Numbered from the stretch's first letter, positions 27,976 through 37,842 are shown. The stretch is 64,000 bases of DNA from Mycobacterium seoulense (GCF_010731595.1 NZ_AP022582.1:2852001-2916000), one strand, 5' to 3'. The notes: generated by a model not told the origin, from the letters alone. Translations and numbers: made by a program.

Positions 27976-28010
27976 ACGAAAGCCCCCCGCTCATCGCGGG
28001 GGGCTTTCGT
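27976..28010. terminator. Perfect 15-bp stem terminator
   Basis: ACGAAAGCCCCCCGC (27976-27990) and GCGGGGGGCTTTCGT (27996-28010) pair without mismatch around TCATC. It is the strongest hairpin in the window. It lies between the small-ORF unit and the convergent SDR gene and can serve both. There is a short T-containing sequence after it but no true U-tract. Confidence 0.85.
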
Positions 28011-28021
28011 GTTCACCGAAC

Positions 28022-28774
28022 TCAGCGGGGCGCCATGCGGATGGCGCCATCCAGGCGGATGACCTCGCCGTTGAGCATCGGGTTCTCGATGATGTGCACC
28101 GCGAGCGCCCCGTACTCGTCGGGGTCACCGAGCCGGGCCGGGTGCGGGACCTGCTTGCCCAGCGACTTCTGCGCCTCCTCGGGCAGCGAACCCAGCAGCG
28201 GGGTCTTGAACAGCCCGGGCGCGATGGTCACCACGCGGATGAGCTCGCGCGACAGGTCGCGTGCGATCGGCAGCGTCATGCCGACCACACCGCCCTTGGA
28301 CGCCGAGTAGGCGGCCTGGCCGATCTGGCCCTCGAACGCGGCGACCGAGGCGGTGTTGATGATGACGCCGCGCTCCTCGCCGATGGGTTCCGTCTTGGCG
28401 ATGCGCTCGGCGGCCAGCCGCAGCACGTTGAACGTGCCGATCAGGTTGACCCCGACGACCTTCTTGAACGCGTCCAGCGGGAACGGGCCGTCTTTGGACA
28501 GCGTCTTGATGGCGTTGCCGATGCCCGCGCAGTTGACGTTGATGCGCAGCGGGCCCATCGACTCGGCGGTGTCCAGCGCCTTGCCGACGGCGGCCTCGTC
28601 GGTGACGTCGGCCTGCACGAATCGGGCGCGTTCGCCCAGCTCCTGGACCGCCTCTTCGCCCCGCAGGTCGATCACCACCACCTGCGCACCGGCGTCCAGC
28701 AGCCGCTTGGTGGTGGCCAGGCCCAGCCCTGAGGCGCCCCCGGTGACGACGGCAACGGCGTCTTTGATCTTCAT
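28022..28774 (-). CDS. SDR 3-hydroxyacyl-CoA dehydrogenase (HSD10-like, Rv1144-like)
   Basis: A 250-aa classical short-chain dehydrogenase. It has cofactor motif [14 protein letters not shown], Asp in VVVIDLRG (NAD preference), NCAGI, and active-site Ser and Tyr-x-x-x-Lys in [22 protein letters not shown]. The sequence resembles human HSD10/HADH2, which oxidises 2-methyl-3-hydroxyacyl-CoA and steroids. GGAAGGA precedes ATG 28774. Downstream of mcr; its own palindromic site lies in the 65-bp gap. Confidence 0.88.
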   Translation of the reverse strand: MKIKDAVAVVTGGASGLGLATTKRLLDAGAQVVVIDLRGEEAVQELGERARFVQADVTDEAAVGKALDTAESMGPLRINVNCAGIGNAIKTLSKDGPFPLDAFKKVVGVNLIGTFNVLRLAAERIAKTEPIGEERGVIINTASVAAFEGQIGQAAYSASKGGVVGMTLPIARDLSRELIRVVTIAPGLFKTPLLGSLPEEAQKSLGKQVPHPARLGDPDEYGALAVHIIENPMLNGEVIRLDGAIRMAPR

Positions 28775-28819
28775 CCAAATCCTTCCTTGCGAATCCCTCG
28801 CGAACCCCTTGCGAGTCCA

Positions 28820-28837
28820 GCCAACCAGTTGGTTGGC
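28820..28837. promoter_or_regulatory. Palindrome GCCAACCA-GT-TGGTTGGC
   Basis: Perfect 8-bp arms around GT, 46 bp upstream of the SDR start and inside the gap after mcr. A TetR-family operator is likely. The related CCAACGCGTTGG lies before the thiolase gene at 37910-37921, suggesting a shared regulator of acyl-CoA genes. Confidence 0.55.
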
Positions 28838-28839
28838 GA

Positions 28840-29925
28840 CTATACCCAGTCGGTCAGCACGGCCTCGACGTCGGCCAGCGGCGCGGCCGGCGGTCGGGGG
28901 ACGTCGGGCGTGGTGCGGGAGAACCGCGGCGCCGGCAGCGGCTGCAGCCCACCGTCCACGTCGTAGAAGGTGTTCCGCTCGGTGATGTGCGGCTCGGTGT
29001 GCACCTCGCCGAACGCCAGCACCGGCGTCACGCAGGCGTCGGAGTCGGCGAACACCTTCGCCCAGTGGTCGCGGTCGTGAGCGGCGAAGGCTGCCGTCAG
29101 CGCCCCGCGCAACTCGGGCCAGCGGGTCACGTCGTTCTGCGCCGGCAGGCTGGCGGCGTCCAGACCCAGCCCGGCGAGCATGGCCGCGTAGAACTGCGGC
29201 TCGATGGCGCCGACGGCGACATAGCGCCCGTCGGCGCACTCGTAGGTGTCGTAGTAGGGCGCGCCGCCGTCGAGCATGTTGGTGCCGCGCACGTCCGACC
29301 ACATGCCCAGCCCCCGCATCGCCCACATCATCTGGATCAGCACGCTGGAGCCGTCGACCATGGCGGCGTCGATCACCTGCCCCTTGCCGGAGTTCTGCCG
29401 CTCCCACAGCGCGGACAGGATTCCGACCAGTAAGAACATCGAGCCGCCGCCGAAATCGCCGACCAGGTTCAGCGGCGGCACCGGCCGCTCGTCGGCGCGC
29501 CCGATGGCGTGCAGGATGCCGTTGAGCGAGATGTAGTTGATGTCGTGCCCGGCCTGCTGACTGCGCGGGCCGGTCTGTCCCCAGCCGGTCATGCGGGCGT
29601 AGATCAGCCGCTCGTTGACCTCGGCGCACTGCTCGGGCCCGAGGCCGAGCCGCTCGGTGACGCCGGGACGGAATCCCTCGATCAACACGTCGGCCTTGGC
29701 GACCAGCCGAAGCACGACGGCTCGCCCTTCGTCGGACTTGAGGTCGACGGTCAGGACGCGCCGGTTGCGCAGCATGGCGTCCTTCGCCACACCGCCGGGA
29801 CCGCTGGACGGCCGGTCGATGCGCACCACGTCGGCTCCCAGATCCCCCAGGATCATCGCCGCGTGCGGACCCGGCCCGATGCCGGCCAATTCGACGACCC
29901 GAAGTCCCTTCAGCGGTCCAGCCAC
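28840..29925 (-). CDS. mcr: Alpha-methylacyl-CoA racemase (MCR)
   Basis: 361 aa, a family III CoA-transferase fold. It epimerises 2-methylacyl-CoA between R and S, needed before beta-oxidation of methyl-branched and sterol side chains. His127 (QQAGHDINY) and Asp157 (LVGDFGGG) correspond, one residue shifted, to the catalytic His126/Asp156 of the M. tuberculosis enzyme. The start is GTG 29925 ([13 protein letters not shown]); the longer frame upstream is not supported. It is transcribed towards the HSD10-like dehydrogenase, a sensible partner. Confidence 0.93.
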   Translation of the reverse strand: MAGPLKGLRVVELAGIGPGPHAAMILGDLGADVVRIDRPSSGPGGVAKDAMLRNRRVLTVDLKSDEGRAVVLRLVAKADVLIEGFRPGVTERLGLGPEQCAEVNERLIYARMTGWGQTGPRSQQAGHDINYISLNGILHAIGRADERPVPPLNLVGDFGGGSMFLLVGILSALWERQNSGKGQVIDAAMVDGSSVLIQMMWAMRGLGMWSDVRGTNMLDGGAPYYDTYECADGRYVAVGAIEPQFYAAMLAGLGLDAASLPAQNDVTRWPELRGALTAAFAAHDRDHWAKVFADSDACVTPVLAFGEVHTEPHITERNTFYDVDGGLQPLPAPRFSRTTPDVPRPPAAPLADVEAVLTDWV

Positions 29926-30022
29926 GACCCACCGACCTTTCGTCTGCTCTGACGCCCGTTGTTGTTGGCATCTTCGCAGCCGCCCGCAGCGGGCGCGCAG
30001 CCCGGTCACTTAGGGTGAGCCC

Positions 30023-30832
30023 ATGCCGCAATCCGCGATCGACGCCCTCACCCCCGTCGCAGGCCTTTCCGTCACGCTGTCCGACGGCGTGTTGGCGGTG
30101 ACCATCGACCGTCCCGACAGCCTCAATTCGCTGACCGTGCCGGTGATTACCGGCATCGCCGACGTGATGGAACGCGCCGCGACCGACCCGGAGGTGAAGC
30201 TGGTGCGCCTCGGCGGCGCGGGCCGCGGCTTCTGCTCCGGCGCGGGGATCAGCGCCGACGACGTATCCGAGACCGGGCTCTCGCCGGACGAGATCGTCCT
30301 GGAGATCAACCGGCTGATCCGGGCGATCGCCGCCGTGCCGCACCCGGTGGTCGCCGTGGTGCAGGGACCGGCGGCCGGCGTCGGCGTCTCCCTGGCGTTG
30401 GCGTGCGACATCGTATTGGCTTCGGAGAGCGCCTTTTTCATGCTCGCCTTCACCAAGATCGGCCTGATGCCCGACGGCGGTGCGTCCGCTCTGATCGCCG
30501 CCGCCGTCGGCCGCATCCGCGCGATGCACATGGCGTTGCTGCCCGACCGCCTCCCGGCCGCCGAGGCGCTGTCCTGGGGTCTGGTCAGCGCCGTCTACCC
30601 CGCCGACGCATTCGAGGCCGAGGTCGACAAGGTGATCACCCGGCTGCTGGCGGGCCCCGTGGCCGCGTTCGGCAAGACCAAGCTCGCGATCAACGCGGCC
30701 ACGCTCCCCCAGCTGGATCCGGCGCTGCGGCGTGAATACGACGGCCAGGCCGTCCTGCTGCGGTCCCACGACTTCGTCGAGGGCACAAAGGCTTTCCAGC
30801 AGCGCCGCGCGCCCGAGTTCACCGATCGCTGA
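30023..30832 (+). CDS. Enoyl-CoA hydratase/isomerase family protein (EchA10/11-like)
   Basis: 269 aa, crotonase fold. The oxyanion-hole regions are seen as [16 protein letters not shown] and [23 protein letters not shown]. In place of the catalytic Glu pair of true hydratases I see [12 protein letters not shown], with Asp at the second position, so isomerase or another crotonase reaction is possible. M. tuberculosis carries two tandem copies here (echA10, echA11); only one is present. It is divergent from mcr across 97 bp. Confidence 0.87.
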   Translation: MPQSAIDALTPVAGLSVTLSDGVLAVTIDRPDSLNSLTVPVITGIADVMERAATDPEVKLVRLGGAGRGFCSGAGISADDVSETGLSPDEIVLEINRLIRAIAAVPHPVVAVVQGPAAGVGVSLALACDIVLASESAFFMLAFTKIGLMPDGGASALIAAAVGRIRAMHMALLPDRLPAAEALSWGLVSAVYPADAFEAEVDKVITRLLAGPVAAFGKTKLAINAATLPQLDPALRREYDGQAVLLRSHDFVEGTKAFQQRRAPEFTDR

Positions 30833-30916
30833 CCTGTGGCGCTTACCGGTGGCCCACACCGGTAATCCTCCCCCGCGTCGGGTCCGAATAATTGGAAGAC
30901 GACGAACGGAGAAGCC

Positions 30917-32266
30917 ATGGCTGGACAGGTTCGCTGTCTCGTGACGGGGGCGACCGGCTACATCGGCGCCCGGCTGGTGCCGCGACTGCTGGACGAAGGC
31001 CACGTGGTGCGCGCCCTGGCGCGCAACCCGGCCAAGCTGGCGGACGTGCCGTGGCGGCAGCAGGCGGAGGTCGCGCGCGGCGACCTGGGTGACGTCGATT
31101 CCCTCATCGCGGCCTTCGACGGGATCGATGTCGTCTACTACCTGGTTCATTCGATGGGCACGGCGAAGGATTTCGCCGACGAGGAGATGCGCGCGGTCCG
31201 CAACGTCGTGACCGCGGCCCGCCGCACCGGGGTGCGGCGCGTCGTGTATCTGAGCGGGCTGCATCCCGAGGGCCGCAAGCTCTCGCCGCACCTCGAGTCG
31301 CGGGCGGCCGTCGGCGACGCGCTCATCGCGTCGGGCATCGAAACGATCGTGCTGCAGGCGGGCGTCGTCGTCGGTTCGGGGTCGGCGTCGTTCGAGATGA
31401 TCCGGCACCTCACCGACCGGTTGCCGGTGATGACCACCCCGAAATGGGTGCACAACAAGATTCAGCCGATCGCGGTGCGCGACGTGCTGTACTACCTGGT
31501 CGACGCGGCCACGGCGGCGGTGCCAGAAAAGGACAAGTCGCGCACCTGGGACATCGGCGGACCCGACGTGCTGGAATACGGCGACATGATGCGGGTGTAC
31601 GCCGACGTCGCGGGCCTGGGCAAGCGCTATCTGATCGTGCTGCCGTTCTTGACACCCACGATCGCCAGCCTCTGGGTCGGCACCGTGACGCCGATCCCGC
31701 CCGGTCTGGCGCGCCCGCTGATCGAGTCGCTGGAGTGCGACGCGGTGATGCGCGACCACGAGGTCGACAGCATCATCGAGCCCCCGCCCGCCGGGCTGAC
31801 CGGCTACCGCCGCGCCGTCGAGTTGGCGCTCGACCGCGCGGCGCACGGCGTCCCGGAGCCCTCCTGGTCATCGTTGCGGTCAGACCCCGCCGAGGCGCTG
31901 CCCACAGACCCGGAGTGGGCGGGCGAGATCGTCTACGCCGACGTGCGCACCGAGGACGTCACCGCCGCGCCCGCCGACGTCTGGGCGGCGGCGGAGGACG
32001 CCGTGAACGCACGGGCTGGCGGCTGGAAGGTCGAGGAGCGCGAGGCGGGAGCCCTGTTGCGGCTGCGCTCGCCCAGGCGAGCGCCGGGACGGGAATGGCT
32101 CGAGATCGCGGTCACGCCGCACGACGGCGGCGGCAGTCGCTACACCCAGCGGTCCATCTTTCTGCCGAGGGGCATCCCGGGGCGGGTGTACTGGTTCTTC
32201 GTGCGGCCGTTCCACACCGCCGCGATGCGTGCGCTGGCCCGCGAGGTGGTCGATTCGGCCCGATAA
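30917..32266 (+). CDS. Atypical SDR/NmrA-like epimerase fused to a DUF2867-type domain
   Basis: 449 aa. The N-terminal Rossmann part (about 1-300) has [19 protein letters not shown] and the family hallmark [11 protein letters not shown]. The C-terminal ~130 residues ([25 protein letters not shown] to [20 protein letters not shown]) match the DUF2867 SRPBCC-like domain usual in this architecture. The ATG at 30917 follows GGAG. The substrate is unknown. The protein at 32991-34136 is a clear paralogue of the N-terminal part. Confidence 0.85.
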   Translation: MAGQVRCLVTGATGYIGARLVPRLLDEGHVVRALARNPAKLADVPWRQQAEVARGDLGDVDSLIAAFDGIDVVYYLVHSMGTAKDFADEEMRAVRNVVTAARRTGVRRVVYLSGLHPEGRKLSPHLESRAAVGDALIASGIETIVLQAGVVVGSGSASFEMIRHLTDRLPVMTTPKWVHNKIQPIAVRDVLYYLVDAATAAVPEKDKSRTWDIGGPDVLEYGDMMRVYADVAGLGKRYLIVLPFLTPTIASLWVGTVTPIPPGLARPLIESLECDAVMRDHEVDSIIEPPPAGLTGYRRAVELALDRAAHGVPEPSWSSLRSDPAEALPTDPEWAGEIVYADVRTEDVTAAPADVWAAAEDAVNARAGGWKVEEREAGALLRLRSPRRAPGREWLEIAVTPHDGGGSRYTQRSIFLPRGIPGRVYWFFVRPFHTAAMRALAREVVDSAR

Positions 32267-32271
32267 CGGCG

Positions 32272-32994
32272 TCAGACGCCGAACATCGGGGGCAGCGCAA
32301 GCACCATGATCAGCCCCCACACCAAGTGGGTGAGCATCGGCGCCAGGACACCGCCGGTTGCCCGGCGTTCGAACGCGCACACCGTCCCCAGGATGACCGC
32401 GGCGAAACCGAGCATGGGGTTACCGCTGGCCAGCGTCGCGCAGGCGTAGAGGACGGTCGAAATCATGACGGGGTGATAGCGGCCCAGGGCGGTGTAGAGC
32501 GCGCCGCGGAAGAACACTTCCTCGGCGACGCCGTTGACGAGCGTGATCGCCACGATCACCGGATACCAGCCGTGGTGGGCGTATTCCAGCACCCGGGTTA
32601 TCCACTCCGCCACCGGCGTGATCTCCCGGGCGATCAGCCCGCCGATCACGAAGACCCCACCGAGCAGGAGACCGATTGTCGTCCCGGTGATGACCGGCCG
32701 TTGATTGCGGCCGCGCCAGCAGATCCCGCCCAGGTGCAGCGGGCCGGAGACCAACCCGCCGGCGACCCACACGCCCGCCAGCGCCAGGGTCAGCCAGTAG
32801 AAGCTCGACTCTCCCGGGTGGCGCCGCAGCGAGAACCCCAGCACCGCCGCGCCGACCAACAGCGTCAGCGTCACGATGACGCGCCGGCGCCGCACGACGG
32901 CCGGCGATTCGTGATGGGGCACAGCGACATTGGTGAGCGCGCGCCACCACTCGGACAGCGTGCCGGAGTGGGACCGAGCGGTTGACTGGCTCAT
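32272..32994 (-). CDS. CPBP-family intramembrane metalloprotease-like protein
   Basis: 240 aa with six to seven hydrophobic segments. The CAAX-protease/Abi motif EExxxR is AEEVFFRG, followed by the second (here SGNPMLGFAA in place of a clear FxxxH) and the third motif with His in LAPMLTHLVW. CPBP proteins cleave prenylated or membrane substrates, but bacterial roles are mostly unknown. Its ATG overlaps the TGA of the epimerase-like gene (ATGA), so the two are translated together. Confidence 0.82.
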   Translation of the reverse strand: MSQSTARSHSGTLSEWWRALTNVAVPHHESPAVVRRRRVIVTLTLLVGAAVLGFSLRRHPGESSFYWLTLALAGVWVAGGLVSGPLHLGGICWRGRNQRPVITGTTIGLLLGGVFVIGGLIAREITPVAEWITRVLEYAHHGWYPVIVAITLVNGVAEEVFFRGALYTALGRYHPVMISTVLYACATLASGNPMLGFAAVILGTVCAFERRATGGVLAPMLTHLVWGLIMVLALPPMFGV

Positions 32995-34136
32995 GCGGGG
33001 TGCACCTTCGGGGTCAGGGCGATCAGGAGGTCAAGGCCGGTGCGAAGCGCGCCGGCGAGCGGACCGGGCACCATGCTCACCAGCCCCAGAACCGGCCGCG
33101 CGATGGGCGGGGTGACCCGGCGCGCGACGCGGCGGATGCGCCGCGCGTCTCCGCCGGCCCACGCGGGATCGGTGTCGGCGAGGTGGTGGGGATCGGCCAG
33201 CGCGTTGACCGGGGACGGGCGATTCGAGTGATCGGCCAAGGCTAGGGCAATGGCGTCGCCCACGCCGAGCAACCCACCGGGCGGGTCGGGCACCCGATCG
33301 CGAAGGTCGCCCTTCGCCGCCACCATCGGATGGTCCAGCGATTCGACCAGGTCCCCCGCCAGGCCCGGCGGCACCGGCAGGGCGACGCCGGTGATCAGCG
33401 ACGCCAGCCCCGTGGCGACCCTGCCGACCGGCACCCCCGCGTGCCACCTGCCGGAGATGCGCGTGTACGTCTCGAGCAGCTCCCGGTAGGTCGTGGTGTC
33501 TGGACCACAGATGTCATACGCCCCGGCCGGCACCCGGCCGGGGTCGGCGGCGGCGACGAGGTAGTGCAGGACATCGCGGATCGAGATCGGGTCGATCGGG
33601 TTGTCCATCCAGCTCGGTATGGGCATGAGCGGGAAACGGTCGCCGACGTAGCGCATCATCTCGAACGAGGTCGAGCCGGCCCCGATGATCATCGCCGCGC
33701 CCAGCCACACCAGCTCCGGGCCGTTTTGGACCGTCAGGGCCGCGGCGACCTCGGCCCGGCTCGTCAGGTGCTCGGACAGCACCTCGCCGGCGGGCACGAA
33801 CCCGCCCAGGTAGACGATCCGGCGCACACCGGCGGCCCGGGCCGCCGCGGCCAGGTTCGCAGCCGCGGCCTTGTCGGCGTCGCGGAAGCCGGGCTGACCG
33901 ATGGCGTGCACCAGGTAATACACCACGTCGACGGGCCCGGAGGCGGCGAAGGCGGCCCGGGTCGAGGCGGGATCCCCGGCATCGAGGGCAACCGGAGTGA
34001 CGTCGTCGAACCACCCGAACCGCCTGAGGCGCGCGGGCTCTCGGGTGGCGGCCACGATGTGGTGCCGGTCCGCCAGCAGCGCGGTGACCAGCCGCGATCC
34101 GACATATCCGGTGGCACCGGTGACGAGGACCCGCAT
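32991..34136 (-). CDS. NAD(P)-binding epimerase-like protein, paralogue of 30917-32266
   Basis: 381 aa from ATG 34136. [21 protein letters not shown] is the Rossmann start. [53 protein letters not shown] align segment by segment with the neighbouring paralogue, but the DUF2867 domain is replaced by a short hydrophobic C-terminus (PVLGLVSMVPGPLAGALRTGLDLLIAL) that may touch the membrane. It is coupled to the CPBP gene by a 4-bp overlap. Confidence 0.83.
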   Translation of the reverse strand: MRVLVTGATGYVGSRLVTALLADRHHIVAATREPARLRRFGWFDDVTPVALDAGDPASTRAAFAASGPVDVVYYLVHAIGQPGFRDADKAAAANLAAAARAAGVRRIVYLGGFVPAGEVLSEHLTSRAEVAAALTVQNGPELVWLGAAMIIGAGSTSFEMMRYVGDRFPLMPIPSWMDNPIDPISIRDVLHYLVAAADPGRVPAGAYDICGPDTTTYRELLETYTRISGRWHAGVPVGRVATGLASLITGVALPVPPGLAGDLVESLDHPMVAAKGDLRDRVPDPPGGLLGVGDAIALALADHSNRPSPVNALADPHHLADTDPAWAGGDARRIRRVARRVTPPIARPVLGLVSMVPGPLAGALRTGLDLLIALTPKVHPA

Positions 34137-34321
34137 ACCTTCCAACCTAGCCCGGCGGCGACGCGCGCAAACCTGGCGGGCACGGGCCGCCGATCGCGAA
34201 CGTAGCGCCACGGCGCTTTTCGGGCCGGATTTTCGCCACGCCGTTACGCTCGCGGATGTTGAACCCCCGCGCCGGCGACGCCGTGATCGGGTATGAAACA
34301 TCGGCAACAGATAGCGGAGAC

Positions 34322-34822
34322 ATGTACTACCTGCTGGTTTTGGCGGTCGGCATCGAACGCGTGGTGGAGCTGGTGGTGTCCAACCGGAACGCGCAATGGT
34401 CTTTTGCCCAGGGCGCCAAGGAGTTTGGCCGACCGCACTACCCCGTGATGGTGTTCGTCCACACCGCGCTGCTGGCCGGCTGCCTCATCGAGCCGTGGGC
34501 GCTGCACCGGCCGTTCATCTGGTGGCTGGGCTGGCCGATGCTGGCGGTGGTGGCGCTCAGCCAGGGCCTGCGCTGGTGGTGCATTGCCACGCTCGGCCGG
34601 CGCTGGAACACCCGGGTGATCGTGCTGCCGGATGCCCCGCTCGTGCGGCGGGGCCCCTACCGCTGGCTGCACCACCCGAACTATGTTGCAGTGGTGGCCG
34701 AGGGGTTGGCGCTGCCGTTGGTGCACACGGCGTGGCTGACCGCGGCCCTTTTCACGCTGGCCAACGCGGCGCTGCTCAGGGTGCGGCTGCGGGTCGAGAA
34801 CTCGGCTCTGGGCTACGCGTGA
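34322..34822 (+). CDS. ICMT-like membrane methyltransferase (Rv1139c-like)
   Basis: 166 aa from ATG 34322, the length of Rv1139c as I recall. Four to five membrane segments end with RRGPYRWLHHPNYVAVVAEGLALPL, the SAM-binding signature of isoprenylcysteine carboxyl methyltransferase-type enzymes (RHPxY). The substrate in mycobacteria is unknown; a polyketide or prenyl-like lipid is possible. Its TGA overlaps the GTG of the flavoprotein gene, so the two act together. Confidence 0.87.
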   Translation: MYYLLVLAVGIERVVELVVSNRNAQWSFAQGAKEFGRPHYPVMVFVHTALLAGCLIEPWALHRPFIWWLGWPMLAVVALSQGLRWWCIATLGRRWNTRVIVLPDAPLVRRGPYRWLHHPNYVAVVAEGLALPLVHTAWLTAALFTLANAALLRVRLRVENSALGYA

Positions 34823-35835
34823 GCGGTTACGACACCGACCTGTTGGTCGTCGGCGGCGGGCCGGGAGGCCTGGCCACCGCGTTACACGCTCGCCGGCACG
34901 GACTTTCGGTGATCGTCGCCGACCCGCGCGAGGGTCCCATCGACAAGGCCTGCGGCGAGGGCCTGATGCCCGGCGGGTTGGCCGAGCTGATGTCGCTCGG
35001 GGTCGACCCGGCCGGCATGCCCTTTCACGGGATCGCCTACGTCAGCGAACACCGCCGGGCGCAGGCCCGGTTTCGCACCGGGCCGGGCCGGGGCGTGCGG
35101 CGGACCACTTTGCACGCCGCGCTCGCCGCACGCGCGAAAGAGCAAGACGTCGAACGGCTTCGGGCGCGGGTGACCACCGTGGAGCAGGACGCCCACGGGG
35201 TGATGGCCGCCGGTGTGCGCGCGAAATGGATGGTGGCGGCCGACGGGCTGCATTCACAGGTCAGGCGGGCCGCCGGAATCACCGCGACCGCCGGAACACC
35301 GCGGCGCTACGGTGTGCGCTGGCATTTCCGGGTGCCGGCATGGTCGGAATTCGTCGAGGTGCACTGGTCGCGGTGGGGTGAGGCGTACGTGACCCCGGTG
35401 GAACCGGACCTGGTCGGCGTGGCGGTCCTCTCGCGCGGCAGGCCCGACCTGGCCTGGTTCCCCTCGCTGGCCCCGCAGTTGGCGGGCGCGGCGCCCGGGC
35501 CGGCCCGGGGGTGCGGCCCACTGCGGCAGGTGGTGTCCCGGCGGGTCGCGGGGCGGGTGCTGCTGGTGGGCGACGCGGCGGGGTATGAGGACGCGCTCAC
35601 CGGCGAGGGCATCAGCCTGGCGGTCAAGCAAGCCGCCGCCGCCGTCGCCGCCATCGTCGACGATTCCCCGGCGTCGTATGAGCTTGCGTGGCACCGGATT
35701 ACCCGCAACTACCGACTACTCACCCGCGCCCTGGTGCTGGCCAGCGCCCCCGCGGCCACCCGCCGTGCCATCGTGCCGGCCTGCGCGCTGCTGCCCGGCG
35801 CGTTCCGGCGCGGGGTGAATGTCCTGGCGACCTAG
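34819..35835 (+). CDS. FAD-dependent oxidoreductase, geranylgeranyl-reductase-like (Rv1138c-like)
   Basis: 338 aa from GTG 34819. It has FAD-binding LLVVGGGPGGLATALHARRHG, a second FAD motif RVLLVGDAAGYEDALTGEGISLAVKQA, and the conserved PIDKACGEGLMP segment of the family. It probably reduces or hydroxylates a lipid double bond. The 4-bp overlap with the ICMT-like gene suggests that one modifies what the other methylates. Confidence 0.88.
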   Translation: MSGYDTDLLVVGGGPGGLATALHARRHGLSVIVADPREGPIDKACGEGLMPGGLAELMSLGVDPAGMPFHGIAYVSEHRRAQARFRTGPGRGVRRTTLHAALAARAKEQDVERLRARVTTVEQDAHGVMAAGVRAKWMVAADGLHSQVRRAAGITATAGTPRRYGVRWHFRVPAWSEFVEVHWSRWGEAYVTPVEPDLVGVAVLSRGRPDLAWFPSLAPQLAGAAPGPARGCGPLRQVVSRRVAGRVLLVGDAAGYEDALTGEGISLAVKQAAAAVAAIVDDSPASYELAWHRITRNYRLLTRALVLASAPAATRRAIVPACALLPGAFRRGVNVLAT

Positions 35836-35896
35836 CGGGGTTGGTCCCGATGGTGGCGACCCGCGTCGCCCGGCCGCGCCGCGCTCGCGATGGCGA

Positions 35897-36700
35897 CTAG
35901 CGCGCCTTCCAGACCGGCTCCCGCTTCTCGGCGAACGCCAGCGGGCCCTCCCTGGCGTCTTCGGACCTGATCAGCACGCCCATCTCGGCCATCGTGCGCG
36001 CCCAGCCCGCCTCTTCGTCGGTGACGACGCCGTCGTCGACCCCATACGCGATGCGCTTGCTCGCCTGCACCGACAGCGGCGCGTTGACGGTCACCCGCGC
36101 GGCCAGGGCAAGCGCGGCCTCGAGCACCGTGCCTGCCTTGACGACCTGGTTGATCAGGCCCCATTCGAAGGCGTCGGCGGCGGTGATCGGCTCGCCGGTC
36201 AGCAGCAGCTCCATCCCCACCTTGCGCGGCAACTGCTGCACGATCCGGAACACGCCGCCGGCGGCCGCGATCAGCCCGCGTTTGACCTCCGGCAGGCCGA
36301 ACTTGGCCCGCTCGTCGGCCACCACCAGGTCACTGGCCAGGGCCAGCTCGGTGCCGCCGCCCAGCGCGGTGCCGTTGACCGCCGCGATGGTGGGCTTGTC
36401 GATGAAGTGGTGGACGTAGCCGGCGAATCCCCACTCCCCGTGGTCGGGGTGATACAGGTTCTCCCGGCGCGAGATCGCCTTGAGGTCGGCACCGGCGCAA
36501 AACGACTTGTCGCCGGCGCCGGTGATGACCACGGCCCGCACCTCGGGGTCGCGTTGCGCCTCGTCGAGCGCGTCCCCCACGCCGATGCTGACGGCGCCGT
36601 TGACCGCGTTGCGGGCTTCGGGCCGGTTGATCGTGATCAGCATGACGTTGCCGCGGCGTTCGACCAGCACCGCCGGCCGGTCGACCGGGGCGTCGGTCAC
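35897..36700 (-). CDS. Enoyl-CoA hydratase/carnitine-racemase-like crotonase (Rv1136-like)
   Basis: 267 aa from GTG 36700. The crotonase core includes ITGAGDKSFCAGADLKAIS and VNGTALGGGTELALASDLVVADERAKFGLPEVKRG, the latter carrying one catalytic-type Glu. It overlaps the thiolase stop by 4 bp (GTGA), so it follows it in one operon. In M. tuberculosis the matching pair is Rv1136 and the truncated thiolase Rv1135A; here both are full length. Confidence 0.88.
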   Translation of the reverse strand: MTDAPVDRPAVLVERRGNVMLITINRPEARNAVNGAVSIGVGDALDEAQRDPEVRAVVITGAGDKSFCAGADLKAISRRENLYHPDHGEWGFAGYVHHFIDKPTIAAVNGTALGGGTELALASDLVVADERAKFGLPEVKRGLIAAAGGVFRIVQQLPRKVGMELLLTGEPITAADAFEWGLINQVVKAGTVLEAALALAARVTVNAPLSVQASKRIAYGVDDGVVTDEEAGWARTMAEMGVLIRSEDAREGPLAFAEKREPVWKAR

Positions 36701-37842
36701 AACAGCTCCACGATGGTGGCGTTGGCCTGGCCACCGCCCTCGCACATCGTCTGCAGGCCGTAGCGAATTCCCTTGTCCCGCATGTGATAGAGCAGCGTGG
36801 TCATCAACCGCGCACCCGAGCCGCCGAGCGGGTGGCCCAGCGCGATGGCGCCGCCGTTGGGGTTGAGCTTCTTCTCGTCGGCCCCAATGTCCTTCAGCCA
36901 CGCCAGCGGGACGGGCGCGAACGCCTCGTTGACCTCGTAGGCCCCGATGTCGCCGATGGACAGGCCGGACTTCTTGAGCGCCTTCTGCGTCGCCGGGATG
37001 GGCGCCGTCAGCATGATCACCGGGTCGGCGCCGGCCAGTACCGCGGTGTGCACCCTGGCGATCGGCGTGAGGCCCAGTTCCTTGGCCTTCTCTGCCGACA
37101 TGAACAGCAGTGCGGCCGAACCGTCGGTGATCTGCGAGGAGTTGCCCGCGTGGATCACCCCGTCCTCCTTGAAGGCCGGCTTCAGCGACGCCATCTTCTC
37201 CATCGGGGTGCCGCGGCGGATGCCCTCATCCTTCAAGACCACGTTGCCGTCCTGATCCTTGATGCCCACGATCTGGTCGTCGAACGCGCCCGAATCTTGT
37301 GCCGCGGCGGCCTTTTCGTGTGATCCCAGCGAAAACTCGTCGAGCGCGGTGCGGTCGAAGCCCCACTGCTCGGCGATCATTTCGGCACCGATGCCCTGGT
37401 TCGGCGTCCGGTGGTAGCGGTCCTTGAAAGCCTGGGGGTACGGGTTGCCGCCGTTGGCCAGCGACGATCCCATCGGCGTCCGTGACATCGACTCCACACC
37501 GCCGGCGACGACGACGTCGTAGTGGCCCGCGACCACGCCCGCCGCGGCGAAGTGGATGGACTGCTGGCTCGACCCGCACTGGCGGTCGACGGTCACGCCG
37601 GGCACGGTCTCGGGCCAGCCGGCGGCCAGCAGCGCGGTGCGGCCGATGTCGAGGGCCTGCTCACCGGCCTGCATCACGCAGCCCCAGATGACGTCGTCAA
37701 CCATTCCCGGGTCGATGCCGGCCTTGTCGACCAGCCCGTTGAGGACCTGCGCGGACAGGTCGGCCGGGTGCACCCCGGACAGCCCGCCGTTGCGCTTGCC
37801 GAGCGGTGAGCGGACGGCCTCGACGATGACGGCTTCAGCCAT
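36697..37842 (-). CDS. Acetyl-CoA acyltransferase (thiolase)
   Basis: 381 aa. The nucleophilic Cys89 is in VDRQCGSSQQ; NEAFAP, GHPLGGSGARL and the second active Cys in TMCEGGGQANA are all present, so the enzyme looks active. It performs the last step of beta-oxidation. GGAGACACC precedes ATG 37842. A CCAACGCGTTGG palindrome lies 68-79 bp upstream. It marks the left edge of the extra block compared with M. tuberculosis. Confidence 0.93.
   Translation of the reverse strand: MAEAVIVEAVRSPLGKRNGGLSGVHPADLSAQVLNGLVDKAGIDPGMVDDVIWGCVMQAGEQALDIGRTALLAAGWPETVPGVTVDRQCGSSQQSIHFAAAGVVAGHYDVVVAGGVESMSRTPMGSSLANGGNPYPQAFKDRYHRTPNQGIGAEMIAEQWGFDRTALDEFSLGSHEKAAAAQDSGAFDDQIVGIKDQDGNVVLKDEGIRRGTPMEKMASLKPAFKEDGVIHAGNSSQITDGSAALLFMSAEKAKELGLTPIARVHTAVLAGADPVIMLTAPIPATQKALKKSGLSIGDIGAYEVNEAFAPVPLAWLKDIGADEKKLNPNGGAIALGHPLGGSGARLMTTLLYHMRDKGIRYGLQTMCEGGGQANATIVELL

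Noticed and set aside
28022..31846. 1274-aa minus-strand frame running through mcr and antisense to echA and the epimerase gene
   Set aside because: Only its 3' end coincides with the SDR gene; the rest is low-complexity translation of other genes in wrong frames or strands.
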